DNA of 64,000 nt from Bacillota bacterium (GCA_012727425.1 JAAYHQ010000057.1:1-64000), one strand, 5' to 3'. Shown: positions 17,564 through 27,602, counted from the stretch's first letter. The notes: generated by a model not told the origin, from the sequence alone. Numbers and translations are program-made.

Positions 17564-20215
17564 ATGAGTCGACTGTTACCAAAGACTTATGACCCGAAGG
17601 CGGTTGAAGAGAAATGGTACCGCTTTTGGCTTGAGCATGACTGTTTCCATGCGGAGGTGGATCCGGACCGGAAACCTTACGCCATCGTTATTCCGCCGCC
17701 GAACGTTACGGGCCGGCTCCATCTGGGCCACGCTTTAAACAACACCCTCCAGGATATTCTCGTTCGTTACCACCGCATGAAAGGGGATAACACCATGTGG
17801 ATCCCCGGCACCGATCATGCCGGCATTGCCACCCAAGTCCGGGTGGAGGAGGAATTGGCGAAAGAAGGGACCAACCGGCATGAACTCGGGCGGGAGAAGT
17901 TCCTCGAGCGGGTCTGGCAGTGGAAAGAGGAATACGGTGGGACGATCATCCGCCAGTTAAAGAAGCTGGGTTCCTCCTGTGATTGGCAGCGGGAGCGTTT
18001 CACCATGGACGAAAAGTGTTCCCAAGCGGTGCGGGAGGTCTTTATCCGCCTTTACGAAAAAGGTTTGATCTACCGGGGAAGTTACTTGGTGAACTGGTGT
18101 CCCCAGTGTGCGACCACCCTCTCCGATATCGAAGTGGAACACGAGGAAAGAGACGCCCGCCTGTGGCATCTGCGCTATCCGCTGGTCGAGGGTGACGGGT
18201 ACATTCAAGTGGCCACCACCCGTCCCGAGACCATGCTGGGCGACACGGCGGTGGCCGTCCATCCGGAGGATGAGCGCTACCGCCATCTGGTCGGGAAAAA
18301 GGTGCTATTGCCCATCGTGAACCGGGAGATTCCGATTGTCGCCGATGAGATGGTTGATCCGGAGTTTGGCACCGGGGCGGTGAAGGTCACCCCCGCCCAT
18401 GATTTGAACGACTTTGAAGTCGGTTTACGGCACAATTTGGAACAGATTACCGTGATCGGTTTTGACGCCCGGATGACCGCGGCGGCCGGTAAGTACGCCG
18501 GGCTGGACCGGGACGAATGCCGGAAACAACTGCTGGCCGATTTGGCGGCCGGGGGCTACCTGGTTGGGGAAGAGCCCTTAACCCATGCGGTCGGGACCTG
18601 TTACCGCTGTGACACGGTGATCGAACCGCTCATCTCCAAACAATGGTTTGTGAAGATGAAGCCCCTGGCCGCGCCGGCGATTCAAGCGGTAAAAGACGGG
18701 GCGATCCGTTTTGTGCCCGAGCGCTTTACCAAGGTCTATTTGAACTGGATGGAGAACATCCGGGACTGGTGTATCTCCCGGCAACTCTGGTGGGGACACC
18801 GGATTCCCATCTGGTATTGCCAGGATTGCGGGGCGGAGATCGCAGCCCGGGAAGAACCGAAAACCTGTCCCCAATGCGGCCAATCCCGCCTGGAACAAGA
18901 CCCGGATGTCCTTGACACCTGGTTTTCTTCGGCTTTGTGGCCCTTCTCGACGATGGGTTGGCCGGAAGAGACGCCGGAACTCAAGCATTTTTATCCGACC
19001 GCCGTGTTGGTGACGGCCCGGGATATCATCTTTTTCTGGGTTGCCCGCATGATCTTCATGGGTCTGGAGTTTATGGGGGAAAAACCCTTCCACGAAGTGT
19101 TAATCCACGGTTTGGTCCTGGACAAGGACGGCAAAAAGATGAGCAAGTCCCGGCCCGAGACGAATGTTGATCCCTTGGATGTGATTGAGAAATACGGGGC
19201 CGATACCCTCCGTTTCACTTTGGCGACCGGCACGACGCTCGGGCAGGACCAGCGGTTTCAGATGGAAAAGATCGACGGGATCCGTAATTTTTCCAACAAG
19301 ATCTGGAACGCGGCCCGTTTTGTCCTGATGAACCTGGAGGATTACCCGGCGGAGGAGGAAGAACTGGATCTGTCCGCCCTCTCCTTGGCCGACCGGTACA
19401 TCTTGTCCCGTCTACAGCGGGTGACCGCGGCGGCGGAGACCATGTTTAAACGGTACGACTTGGGTGGCTTTGCCAATTTGCTCTATGATTTTATCTGGAG
19501 TGAGTTCTGCGACTGGTATATTGAGATGGCCAAACCCGCGCTCCGCTTGGACGGCAAAGTAAAACGGACCACCCAAACGGTGCTGGTTAAGGTGCTGCGT
19601 CAGACCATGGCCCTGCTCCATCCCTATATGCCCTTTATTACCGAGGAGATCTGGCAAGCGCTGCCCCACCAAGGAAAGACGCTCATGCTGGCCCCCTGGC
19701 CGACGGTGGATGAGCAACTCCTTGACGAGCAGGCGGAAGCGGAGATGGGCTTGATTATGAATCTGACCCGTGCGATCCGGAATATCCGCGCCGAAGTCGG
19801 CGTTGAACCGGGCCGGAAGGTGGAAGCGATCTTCTTGACCGTCGCTCCCCAGCAGGCCATCTTGAACGCCAACCGTTTGTACCTTGAGACTTTGGCGGGA
19901 TTAAGCAAGATGGAGGTGCGCGCCGGCGACAGCCCGAAGCCGGCCAAGGCGATGACCGCGGTGGTGGAAGGGGTCGAGGTCTTTTTACCGCTGGCCGGAA
20001 TGGTCGATCTCGATCTGGAGATTAAACGGTTGCAAAAAGAGTTGTTGACTTTGGAGGAGGAAAGAAAACGGCTCACCGGGAAACTGGCTAATGAACAGTT
20101 TGTCACCAAAGCACCGCCGGCGGTGGTTGAAAAGGAGCGTAAGAAACTGGCTGCGCTGGAAATTGACTATGAAAAAATCCAGAACCGCTTGGCGGAGCTT
20201 ACGCAGGAGGGCTAA
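17564..20215 (+). CDS. valS: Valyl-tRNA synthetase
   Basis: Charges tRNA-Val. The 883 residues have the class I signatures PPPNVTGRLHLGHAL (HIGH motif about 53) and KKMSKS (about 523-528). Also present are the editing domain with TTRPETMLGDTAVAVHP, the zinc-ribbon-like cysteines (YCQDC, CPQC), the anticodon-binding domain, and a C-terminal tRNA-binding coiled coil (DLEIKRLQKELLTLEEERKR onward). The length is normal. GGAGAGGAG precedes ATG 17564. Expression is controlled by the T-box leader. Confidence 0.97.
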   Translation: MSRLLPKTYDPKAVEEKWYRFWLEHDCFHAEVDPDRKPYAIVIPPPNVTGRLHLGHALNNTLQDILVRYHRMKGDNTMWIPGTDHAGIATQVRVEEELAKEGTNRHELGREKFLERVWQWKEEYGGTIIRQLKKLGSSCDWQRERFTMDEKCSQAVREVFIRLYEKGLIYRGSYLVNWCPQCATTLSDIEVEHEERDARLWHLRYPLVEGDGYIQVATTRPETMLGDTAVAVHPEDERYRHLVGKKVLLPIVNREIPIVADEMVDPEFGTGAVKVTPAHDLNDFEVGLRHNLEQITVIGFDARMTAAAGKYAGLDRDECRKQLLADLAAGGYLVGEEPLTHAVGTCYRCDTVIEPLISKQWFVKMKPLAAPAIQAVKDGAIRFVPERFTKVYLNWMENIRDWCISRQLWWGHRIPIWYCQDCGAEIAAREEPKTCPQCGQSRLEQDPDVLDTWFSSALWPFSTMGWPEETPELKHFYPTAVLVTARDIIFFWVARMIFMGLEFMGEKPFHEVLIHGLVLDKDGKKMSKSRPETNVDPLDVIEKYGADTLRFTLATGTTLGQDQRFQMEKIDGIRNFSNKIWNAARFVLMNLEDYPAEEEELDLSALSLADRYILSRLQRVTAAAETMFKRYDLGGFANLLYDFIWSEFCDWYIEMAKPALRLDGKVKRTTQTVLVKVLRQTMALLHPYMPFITEEIWQALPHQGKTLMLAPWPTVDEQLLDEQAEAEMGLIMNLTRAIRNIRAEVGVEPGRKVEAIFLTVAPQQAILNANRLYLETLAGLSKMEVRAGDSPKPAKAMTAVVEGVEVFLPLAGMVDLDLEIKRLQKELLTLEEERKRLTGKLANEQFVTKAPPAVVEKERKKLAALEIDYEKIQNRLAELTQEG

Positions 20216-20400
20216 CCGGTTGATCCGGAAAAGCGGATCCGCCGCGACGGGGCTACGCTGGCTTGGCTGCCGCCGGCGGATCTGCTGTTTCCCTTGCCCG
20301 GCAGTGGAAACAACGGGAACTTTGCCCAGGCTTAAACGTTATTACCAAAGTTGGGGCGAGAACGAAGGTGCACCAGACAGTTATGGAGGAGGTTGGTCCA
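20216..20400. other. Gap between valS and lepB with coding-like remnant
   Basis: No complete gene. One frame (about 20219-20335) reads VDPEKRIRRDGATLAWLPP without a start codon and ends at TAA, which could be a residue of an older gene. Its 3' end carries the strong ribosome site for lepB. Confidence 0.3.
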
Positions 20401-20973
20401 GTGGAGTTTCACAAATCAGAGCTTAGGGAATGGATCGAATCAATCGCCGGTTCGGTGCTGACGGCCCTCTTTATCATGGTCTTTTTGTTTCAAACCTACA
20501 AGGTTGAAGGGAAGTCGATGGAGCCCAATCTGTTTGAAGGACAAAGGCTGATCGTTGATAAGGTGACCTACCGTTTTCGCCCGCCGAAACCTGGAGAAGT
20601 CGTGGTGATTAAACCGAAGGATCCAACAAAGAAGTTTGTCAAACGGGTGATCGCTACCGAAGGGCAGAACCTCCAGATTACCAACGGCAACTTGCGGATT
20701 AATGGACTGACCGTCCATGAACCCTATATTTTGGAAAAGATGGCCGATGATTTTGAATGGACGGTCATTCCCCAGGGGACCGTCTTTGTGATGGGTGATA
20801 ACCGGAACCGGAGTATGGACAGCCGGGACCAGCATAATGTCGGTTTCGTCCCCTTGGAAAATGTGGTGGGGCGAGCAGTGCTCATCTATTGGCCCCTGAA
20901 GCAGGCACAAATAATTAAAACCCCCGAACTGAAGGGGGATTGGGACTTTGATGAGATCGAGTTTACCCAATAG
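20401..20973 (+). CDS. lepB: Signal peptidase I
   Basis: Cleaves signal peptides of exported proteins at the outer face of the membrane. The 190 residues have one N-terminal membrane anchor (about 13-33), the catalytic Ser in GKSMEPN (about 39), the catalytic Lys in KFVKRVIATEG (about 81), and the conserved GDNRNRSMDSR (about 130). A strong GGAGGAGGT at 20386-20394 places the start at GTG 20401, seven bases later, although the frame is open further upstream. Confidence 0.94.
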   Translation: MEFHKSELREWIESIAGSVLTALFIMVFLFQTYKVEGKSMEPNLFEGQRLIVDKVTYRFRPPKPGEVVVIKPKDPTKKFVKRVIATEGQNLQITNGNLRINGLTVHEPYILEKMADDFEWTVIPQGTVFVMGDNRNRSMDSRDQHNVGFVPLENVVGRAVLIYWPLKQAQIIKTPELKGDWDFDEIEFTQ

Positions 20974-20981
20974 AGACACCG

Positions 20982-21007
20982 GCCGGAGGAAGACTCCGGC
21001 TTTTTTT
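20982..21007 (+). terminator. Rho-independent terminator of lepB
   Basis: A 7-bp GC-rich stem (20982-20988 with 20994-21000), loop GAAGA, then seven T. Confidence 0.85.
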
Positions 21008-21040
21008 GTCCCTGGGAAGAACGGTCCGGCCATGGACGGA

Positions 21041-21487
21041 TTAGGATAACGCTTGAAAGAAGGTGGCCAGCCGCTTGACCGGTTCACGGCGGGGTTGGCC
21101 GTCTTTTGTGATGCAAATCTGTTTGGTTTCCCCGGTGACCAGCAGAAGACCGTCGGGTTCGCGGGTGATTTTATAGGCAAACTCGAGGTAGGGTGGGCGG
21201 ATCGCTTTGATCCAGGTTTCCACCGTGACTAAATCGTCATACCGGGCCGGGGCGTGGTAGTGGCAGGTGGCCGTGAGCAGGGGGAAGAAGTAACCCTCCT
21301 CTTCACATTGGCGGTAGGAAAAGCCGTACTGCCGCAGGAATTCGGTGCGCCCCAGTTCCATCCAGGGTAAATAACGCGAATGGTGCACAACCCCCATGGC
21401 GTCGGTTTCGGCGTAACGGACACGGAAACTGACCCGGTTGCGTGATGCGGCGAACCCGGCCGGCGTGGGGGTGGGTTCGTTCTTCAT
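21041..21487 (-). CDS. Acyl-CoA thioesterase (YbgC/FadM-like, hotdog fold)
   Basis: A 148-residue hotdog-fold protein of the 4-hydroxybenzoyl-CoA thioesterase group: RVRYAETDAMGVVHHSRYLPWMELGR contains the catalytic Asp of the YAETDxMGVVHH motif. The later ATCHYHAPARYDDLVTVET and YKITREPDGLLLVTGET are typical. It probably hydrolyses acyl-CoA or acyl-ACP esters. The start is ATG 21487 behind AAGGAGGAAG; a longer in-frame extension to 21511 overlaps that site. Confidence 0.88.
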   Translation of the reverse strand: MKNEPTPTPAGFAASRNRVSFRVRYAETDAMGVVHHSRYLPWMELGRTEFLRQYGFSYRQCEEEGYFFPLLTATCHYHAPARYDDLVTVETWIKAIRPPYLEFAYKITREPDGLLLVTGETKQICITKDGQPRREPVKRLATFFQALS

Positions 21488-21532
21488 TAGACTTCCTCCT
21501 TCCAACAGCAAAGGCGGTTGTTAATAGTTTTT

Positions 21533-21561
21533 ATTATAGTACAGATCGCAACCGGAAACAA
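21533..21561 (-). promoter_or_regulatory. Promoter of the thioesterase gene
   Basis: Read on the minus strand: TTGTTT, a 17-base spacer and a perfect TATAAT, 46 bases before the start codon. The thioesterase is thus probably transcribed separately from the glycosidase operon just upstream. Confidence 0.6.
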
Positions 21562-21579
21562 CTGGACGGCGCAAGCCCT

Positions 21580-23655
21580 TCAGTTCCGCCCTGGCCCGGC
21601 GTTTAGCTTTTGCCACAAGGTTTCCACCAGTTCGGCGATGGCCGGGACCACCACCAACTCAACCTGGCCCCGGGGTTTTGCCGCGGCCGCCAAGGCCTGT
21701 TTCAGTTGTTGGAAGAAAGTTGGATCCAAAGTTAAGGGTTCATTGTTTTGTTGTTTCGCCCAGAGGGCCAGGATGTCCAGGCCCAAGCCGGCGATCCGGG
21801 CGAGAGCCGCGGACAGGCTCCGGATCTCGTGGAGGAGAGGAGCGCTTTTGATGATCGGTTCCAAAGCGGTATGGTTCTTATGCCATACGGTAAGTTGCGC
21901 TTTGATCTCCCGCCAGAGGCTTTCATTTTCTCCGGCCTGGGTGTTGCTGGCTTCGACCGTGGGGTCTTGTTCCAGGGTGCTTAGATAGCGGCGGACCAGT
22001 TGATGGAAACGACGGGCAGCTTTCGCCTCGGTGGGGGCGGCATCCACGACCCGCGTGAGCGGGGAATAGATGGTGGCGTCGGGGCACTGGATGGCCCGTT
22101 CGTAGTTTTTGACCGGCTCGCAGAGATCGACCAGGGTTTGCAGGGGCTCAATCGCCCACTGTCCGCATAACCGGCGGAGCATCATCGGGTAATTCTTTTC
22201 ATGGGTGAGCCCCAACTCCTCCAGGTGCAAGCTGACCCGCGCCAACCGGCGGTCCAGGTGCTCCGGGGTGCAGTGGGCGGGTGGGGACCACAGCCGTTCG
22301 GCAATGGCGGCGGCCCGTGGCCAGAGGCGGGCGTCGATGGTTTCCGGCGAGATGAACTCGGTCCACATCGCCGCTTCGCCGCCCAACACCAGCTGTTGTT
22401 GTTCGGGGGTGAGTTCATCCGCGGGTGCTCCTTCAGCCGGCGCCAACGGGTCGTTTTGGTAGTGAAAAGCCGCCGGTTGCATCAGATCAAGGTAGTAGCC
22501 GTGAGAGAGAATTCCCCGGTAGCCCATTTTGGCCGCTTGCCACAGCCGTTCCTTGCTCCGCCAGGCCTGAATGACAACCGTAGAGGTGGGTAAAGCAGCG
22601 GCGAGGATTTCATCCCAACCGACCATTTTTTTCTGGAGCCGGGTTAAGATGGCCAGTAAGCGCCGGTTAAAATAGGTTTGCAGGGCATGGGTGTCCGGGA
22701 GTCCGTGGGCGCGCATAAACGCTTGGATCTCTGGATTGGCCAGCCATTGTCGGCCGTTGTTTTCATCGCCGCCGATATGGATGTACTCGTCGGGGAAAAG
22801 AGCGGCCATCTCCTGGAAAAAGGCGGCGAGGAAGGTATAGGTTTCCTCCCGGGCCGGATTGAGGAGGGTATCTTTCACACCGAACCCGATCTCCGGGTGG
22901 TGGGGACCGGGGGCGCTCGCCAGTTCCGGGTAGCCCAGGACCCAGCTGCTGGTGTGGCCGGGGAGGTCAAATTCGGGTACCACCCGGATCCCCCGGAGGT
23001 CGGCGTAGTTAATCACCTCCCGGATTTGTTCCTGGGTATAGTAGGCCCCGGCGGCACCCTCCTGGTGGAGGCGGGGGAAAACCTTGCTTTCCACCCGGAA
23101 CCCCTGGTCATCGGTTAAATGCCAATGGAGGACGTTTAGCTTGACGGCGGCCATGCCGTCCAGATTGCGTTTGATCACTTCCACCGGTTGAAAGTGGCGG
23201 GCGCAGTCGATTAATAAGCCCCGCCAGGGAAAGCGGGGTTGATCGGTGATCCGGACCGCCGGGAAAAAGGGCCCGTCCTGGTCGGCCGTTAGGAGTTGGA
23301 GGATTGTTTCCAGCCCTCGCAACACGCCCAGGTCGGTTTCGGCCTGGAGAACGGCCTGTTTGGGCCCGATCTCCAGCCGGTAGGATTCATCTTCACCTAA
23401 GGCCAGCTTACCTTGGCGCCGGTTGCTGATAACGAACGAACACGTTTCCGGCAGCGGCTCGTGCAGCGGTTTATGGTTAAGAAAAGAGAGGCCGGTGCGC
23501 CCCGCCAAACGGGCGAGGAAGCGGGAAACACCGGCGCACGTCCGTTTTCCCGGGGCGCCTTTCAGGCCAACCGTAAAGGCCGGAGTAATCCGGAGGGCGC
23601 CGGGTTGGGGAATTACCGTTACCGGTTTGGGGAGTAAATAATCGAAAACCTTCAT
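21580..23655 (-). CDS. Beta-N-acetylhexosaminidase, GH20
   Basis: Removes terminal GlcNAc from chito-oligosaccharides by substrate-assisted catalysis. The 691 residues have the GH20b domain at the front and the (beta/alpha)8 barrel with FPWRGLLIDCARHF, MAAVKLNVLHWHLTDDQGFR, VVPEFDLPGH and the catalytic Asp-Glu in HIGGDENN (about 294-301). A C-terminal helical extension follows the barrel. There is no signal peptide, so it should act on imported oligosaccharides in the cytoplasm. ATG 23655 directly abuts the stop of the GH94 gene, so the two are translationally coupled. Confidence 0.93.
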   Translation of the reverse strand: MKVFDYLLPKPVTVIPQPGALRITPAFTVGLKGAPGKRTCAGVSRFLARLAGRTGLSFLNHKPLHEPLPETCSFVISNRRQGKLALGEDESYRLEIGPKQAVLQAETDLGVLRGLETILQLLTADQDGPFFPAVRITDQPRFPWRGLLIDCARHFQPVEVIKRNLDGMAAVKLNVLHWHLTDDQGFRVESKVFPRLHQEGAAGAYYTQEQIREVINYADLRGIRVVPEFDLPGHTSSWVLGYPELASAPGPHHPEIGFGVKDTLLNPAREETYTFLAAFFQEMAALFPDEYIHIGGDENNGRQWLANPEIQAFMRAHGLPDTHALQTYFNRRLLAILTRLQKKMVGWDEILAAALPTSTVVIQAWRSKERLWQAAKMGYRGILSHGYYLDLMQPAAFHYQNDPLAPAEGAPADELTPEQQQLVLGGEAAMWTEFISPETIDARLWPRAAAIAERLWSPPAHCTPEHLDRRLARVSLHLEELGLTHEKNYPMMLRRLCGQWAIEPLQTLVDLCEPVKNYERAIQCPDATIYSPLTRVVDAAPTEAKAARRFHQLVRRYLSTLEQDPTVEASNTQAGENESLWREIKAQLTVWHKNHTALEPIIKSAPLLHEIRSLSAALARIAGLGLDILALWAKQQNNEPLTLDPTFFQQLKQALAAAAKPRGQVELVVVPAIAELVETLWQKLNAGPGRN

Positions 23656-26067
23656 TCAAGACTGTCCTCCTTCACCCATGGTTACCACCACCTCGTGGGT
23701 GGTTCCGGCCGCTTGCGGGGGGATTGCCCCTTGGACCGGTTGGCCGTTTAGAGTGATCTTTTTTACCCCTTTTTGGACCCGGTCCGGGTTTTTCACGGTA
23801 ATCTGGAAGGTGGCTCCCCGCCACACGCGGGTGACTTGGAATTCGGTCCAGTTCTCCGGAATACACGGATCGATGATCAAGCCGTCAAAGGTAAGCCGGA
23901 GGCCCAGGATCCATTGGGTGGCGGCCGTATACATCCAACCGGAGCTGCCGGTCAGCCACGGATGACGGGCGCGGCCAAACGCCGTGTGGTCCCGGCCGAC
24001 AATAAATTGGCAATAGGAGTAGGGTTCGGCTTCCCGAATGTGGATCTTGTCGTTTTGATTATAGGGTAAGAGCGCATCATAAAATTTCATCGCGCGGTTC
24101 CCCCGGCCCAACCGGCATTCGGCAATAATGGCCCAGGGGTTGGCGTGGCTGAAGATGGCGCCGTTTTCTTTCAGGCCCGGATAAACCCGGGTTACAAACC
24201 CAATCTCATCATCGGGCTTGGTGTAACAAGGCCAGACCAGATGGAGACCCCATTCGGAGAAGAGGTACTGGTCGACCGCATCCATGCAGAGGCGGGCCCG
24301 TTCGGGGGAGGCGGCGCCCGAGAGGACCGCCAGACTGTTTGATTCCAAGTGAATTTTGCCTTCCACGTTGTGTTGGGAACCAATCTTCCTGCCGTTGGCC
24401 GTGATCCCCCGGATGTACCAGCGGCCGTCCCAGAGGACCGCTTCACAAGTGTTGCGCACTTGTGCGGCGATGGCGCTGTATTTTTCCACGTCATCCCGGC
24501 GTCCCAAGTAGGCGGCGGCTTCAATAAAGGCTTGCAAGGCCCAGTAGTGCAGGAAAGAGACCATGGCGCTCTCCCCGCCGCCGAGATTAAGGCAATCATT
24601 CCAGTCGGCCCGCAGCCCTTTGCAGATCCCGTTCGGCCCCACCTGTTCCGTGGAGAAATCCAAAGCGCGTTTCAGGTGTTCGTAGACGGAGGCTTCCCCG
24701 CCGTCGGCGAAAGGGATGATTTCGGCGAAGAAAGCGGTGTCGCCGGTTTCTTTCACATATTGACAGACGGAGGGGACCAACCAAAGGTGATCATCGGAAC
24801 AGGTGTCCTCCAGGCCATGGATTAAGGATTCCGGCTTTGGTTCCGGGACCACGGTTGGCAATTTGAATTTCGGGGCCGGCGGACGGTCCGGGTCAAAATG
24901 TTCAGGCTCGAAAAGATGGAGACCGTATCCGCTGCTTACCTGCGCCCGCATAAGCTCAACGAGGCGTTGGCGTACTTTTTCCGGATTGGTATGGGGAACG
25001 CTCATCACATCCTGGGCGGTATCGCGGTACCCCAGTCCGGTGCGGCCGCCGACTTCAATGAAGGAGGCAAACCGGGACCAGACCACACAAGTTTCGGCCT
25101 GGTAAAGGTTCCAGGTGTTGATCATGGTATTGAACCCTTCATGAGGCGTGCGGCACTGCAGTTTGGCCAATTTTTCTGCCCAGTATTCCTTTAGTCCCCG
25201 GAAGGCGGCATCCACATTTTTCAAGTCAGCGTATTTTGCCCGCATTTTCCGGCCGGTTGCCCGGTTCCCCACGCCCAACATAAAGATGAGGCGTTTTTCT
25301 TCGCCCGGGGCTAAAGTGAGGCGTTTGTGGAGCGCACCGCAATGGTTCCCCCCCAACTCGCTGGCGTTGGAACACTGGCCGCGTTCAACGGCGACGGGGT
25401 TGGTTTCCGTCCGGTAAGCACCGAGGAAGCGGTCACGGACACTATCATAGCTATCCGGCGCGAAACTGGCGGTGAAATAGTGAAAGGTCCAAGGTTCATA
25501 GAAGAAATCATATTCGATCACACCATCTTCGTAGCTGGAACCACTGGCGTAGAGGCTCATCTGGAAGTTTTGATTGTCAATGTCAATATGGTGAAAGGAG
25601 AATTCAACATAGGAGAAGACACTGAGCCGGCGCTTCCGGCCGGAAGTGTTTTTAATTCGCACATCCCAGAGCTCCACATCGTCATCGACCGGGATAAAAA
25701 GGAGTTGTTCCGCTTCAATTCCTTGGTACGCACAGAAAAATTTCGAATAGGAAAGACCATGCCGGCACTGGTAGACCGCTTGGTTTAAATCTTTACCCAC
25801 CGGTTGCCACGAAACGGACCAGTAGTCGCCTGTTTCATCATCCCGCAAGTAAACGTAGTGTCCCGGACGGTCCATGGGGACACCATTGGGCCGAAAACGG
25901 GTGATCCGGTGGTGCTGCGCCTGCCGGTAGAAGGAGTAACCGCCGGCGTTATTGGAGATGACGGTGCAGAGGTCTTTAACCCCCAAGTAATTTGTCCAAG
26001 AAACCGGGGTGTCTGGACGTTCAATTACGTATTCACGGTTTTGGTTATCGAAATATCCGTAACGCAT
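23656..26067 (-). CDS. chbP: N,N'-diacetylchitobiose phosphorylase-like, GH94
   Basis: An 803-residue cytoplasmic protein of the GH94 phosphorylases. It opens with MRYGYFDNQNREYVIERPDTP and has the beta-sandwich N-domain (RYRPNG-like RFRPNGVPMD), a helical linker and an (alpha/alpha)6 barrel. The general acid region is GLRADWNDCLNL (about 487). The N-terminal sequence and WNDCLNLGGGES are closer to chitobiose than cellobiose phosphorylases as I remember them, and the GH20 gene next door supports it. The reaction would be chitobiose plus phosphate to GlcNAc-1-P plus GlcNAc. Substrate preference is inferred. Confidence 0.85.
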   Translation of the reverse strand: MRYGYFDNQNREYVIERPDTPVSWTNYLGVKDLCTVISNNAGGYSFYRQAQHHRITRFRPNGVPMDRPGHYVYLRDDETGDYWSVSWQPVGKDLNQAVYQCRHGLSYSKFFCAYQGIEAEQLLFIPVDDDVELWDVRIKNTSGRKRRLSVFSYVEFSFHHIDIDNQNFQMSLYASGSSYEDGVIEYDFFYEPWTFHYFTASFAPDSYDSVRDRFLGAYRTETNPVAVERGQCSNASELGGNHCGALHKRLTLAPGEEKRLIFMLGVGNRATGRKMRAKYADLKNVDAAFRGLKEYWAEKLAKLQCRTPHEGFNTMINTWNLYQAETCVVWSRFASFIEVGGRTGLGYRDTAQDVMSVPHTNPEKVRQRLVELMRAQVSSGYGLHLFEPEHFDPDRPPAPKFKLPTVVPEPKPESLIHGLEDTCSDDHLWLVPSVCQYVKETGDTAFFAEIIPFADGGEASVYEHLKRALDFSTEQVGPNGICKGLRADWNDCLNLGGGESAMVSFLHYWALQAFIEAAAYLGRRDDVEKYSAIAAQVRNTCEAVLWDGRWYIRGITANGRKIGSQHNVEGKIHLESNSLAVLSGAASPERARLCMDAVDQYLFSEWGLHLVWPCYTKPDDEIGFVTRVYPGLKENGAIFSHANPWAIIAECRLGRGNRAMKFYDALLPYNQNDKIHIREAEPYSYCQFIVGRDHTAFGRARHPWLTGSSGWMYTAATQWILGLRLTFDGLIIDPCIPENWTEFQVTRVWRGATFQITVKNPDRVQKGVKKITLNGQPVQGAIPPQAAGTTHEVVVTMGEGGQS

Positions 26068-26091
26068 TTTCGTTCTTTCTCCTTTGTTGGT

Positions 26092-27519
26092 TTAGTTGAG
26101 TCCCAAATGCTCGACCATGATGTTACAGAGCGCGGTCGCGGTGCTTTCCGTGTCGGCCTCGGCATAGATGCGCAAGAGGGGTTCGGTTCCGGAAAAGCGG
26201 ATACTGAGCCATGCTCCCGTTTCAAAGTAGATCTTTAAACCGTCGAGTGTGCTGGTTTGCGCGATTTTCAGCCCAAAAGCGGGCAGGTTTTGCCGGTCGA
26301 AGATCTTTTCGCGGAGTGCGGTTTTCCGGGTGGCGGGGAAGGCGATGTTCCTCTCCGCCATGTGATAAGAGCCGTATTTTGCTTCAATCTCGGCCAACAG
26401 TTTGGATAGGCTTTTTCCGGTGATACTCAGGGCTTCGATCAGGAGACTGGCGGCAAAAATTCCGTCTTTCCCGGGGATATGGCCCCGAATGGTCAGACCA
26501 CCGCTGCTTTCTCCGCCAATCAAGGCGTTGGTCTCTTCCATTTTGGCACTGATGTGCTTAAAGCCCACCGGGACCTCGTAACATTTTTCCCCGAAATCAC
26601 GGGCGATTGCGTCCAACAGGTGGGTGGTGGACAGGTTCCGGACTGCCCCGCCGGTCCAGCCTTTGTACCGCAGTAAATAATAGTAGAGGAGGGCCAGGAT
26701 CTGATTGGGGGCAATAAACTCGCCCCGCTCGTTGATGATGCCGATCCGGTCGGCATCACCGTCGGTGCCGATGCCAAGGTCAAAGCCGTTTTCGACCACG
26801 ATGTTTCTTAACCGGTGCAGGGTGTGGGTGGTCGGCGAGGGCAAGCGGCCCCCAAACAAGGTGTCGTGGCGGTCGTGGATCACCATGACCTCACAGCGGG
26901 TGGTGACGAGGATGGTTTGCAAACAGGTTTTCGAGACGCCGTACATCGGATCAAGGACGACACGGAGTTTGCGTTTTTTGATCGCTGTGGTGTCGATCAT
27001 GCTTAGGATCGTGTCGATGTAGTCGTTAAAAGGATCGATGATTTCGATCCGGTTCTGCGCGATCGCTTCCGCAAAATCAAGACGGCGGATGGCGGCCGGA
27101 TCGACCTTGGCGATCAGCTTTTCCAGGAACGTGGTCACTTCCTCCTTGGCATCACGGCCGCCGGCGGTGAAAAGCTTAACCCCGTTGTAATCGGCCGGAT
27201 TATGACTGGCCGTAATGGTCGCCCCGAAGGGCGCGTTCATCTTTTTCACGGTGTACATAACTAGAGGAGTGGGGGCGACTTGATTAATAAAGTAAACTTT
27301 TATCTCATTGCCGGCGAGTACTTCGGCTAGCCATTTGGCGGCCTTATCCGATAAAAAGCGGCGGTCATAGCCAAGGACAAAAATGGGCTCCGCCGCCTGC
27401 GATCCGGGGGTGTGTTGCGTCATCAAATCGGCAAGTCCCTGTGCCAAAAGGCAAACATTGGCTTTGGTAAAATCTTCACCGATGAGCGCGCGCCAACCGC
27501 CGGTTCCAAATTTAATCAT
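26092..27519 (-). CDS. Alpha-D-phosphohexomutase, probable GlcNAc-1-P/GlcNAc-6-P mutase
   Basis: A 475-residue member of the phosphoglucomutase/phosphomannomutase superfamily: the phosphoserine loop TITASHNPADYNG (about 100-112), the metal loop GTDGDADRIG (about 250-259), the sugar loop GGESSGG (about 325) and the phosphate loop RFSGTEPLLRIYAE near the C-terminus. It lies between the regulator and the chitobiose phosphorylase in one minus-strand unit, 24 bases from GH94. This suggests that it converts the phosphorolysis product GlcNAc-1-P to GlcNAc-6-P. That role is inference; a phosphoglucomutase activity is the alternative. Confidence 0.85.
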   Translation of the reverse strand: MIKFGTGGWRALIGEDFTKANVCLLAQGLADLMTQHTPGSQAAEPIFVLGYDRRFLSDKAAKWLAEVLAGNEIKVYFINQVAPTPLVMYTVKKMNAPFGATITASHNPADYNGVKLFTAGGRDAKEEVTTFLEKLIAKVDPAAIRRLDFAEAIAQNRIEIIDPFNDYIDTILSMIDTTAIKKRKLRVVLDPMYGVSKTCLQTILVTTRCEVMVIHDRHDTLFGGRLPSPTTHTLHRLRNIVVENGFDLGIGTDGDADRIGIINERGEFIAPNQILALLYYYLLRYKGWTGGAVRNLSTTHLLDAIARDFGEKCYEVPVGFKHISAKMEETNALIGGESSGGLTIRGHIPGKDGIFAASLLIEALSITGKSLSKLLAEIEAKYGSYHMAERNIAFPATRKTALREKIFDRQNLPAFGLKIAQTSTLDGLKIYFETGAWLSIRFSGTEPLLRIYAEADTESTATALCNIMVEHLGLN

Positions 27520-27602
27520 GGTCTTCCTCCTTTATTGGTGGGTTGCTCTTCACTTACCCACCCGGGTAGATAATATTCTAGCCATAGCGGGGGTTACCGG
27601 GC

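Noticed and set aside
18578-19093. Long minus-strand frames antisense to valS, aldolase, mutS and the GH94 gene
   Set aside because: They mirror the codon bias of GC-rich genes on the other strand, lack ribosome sites and match nothing; treated as shadows.
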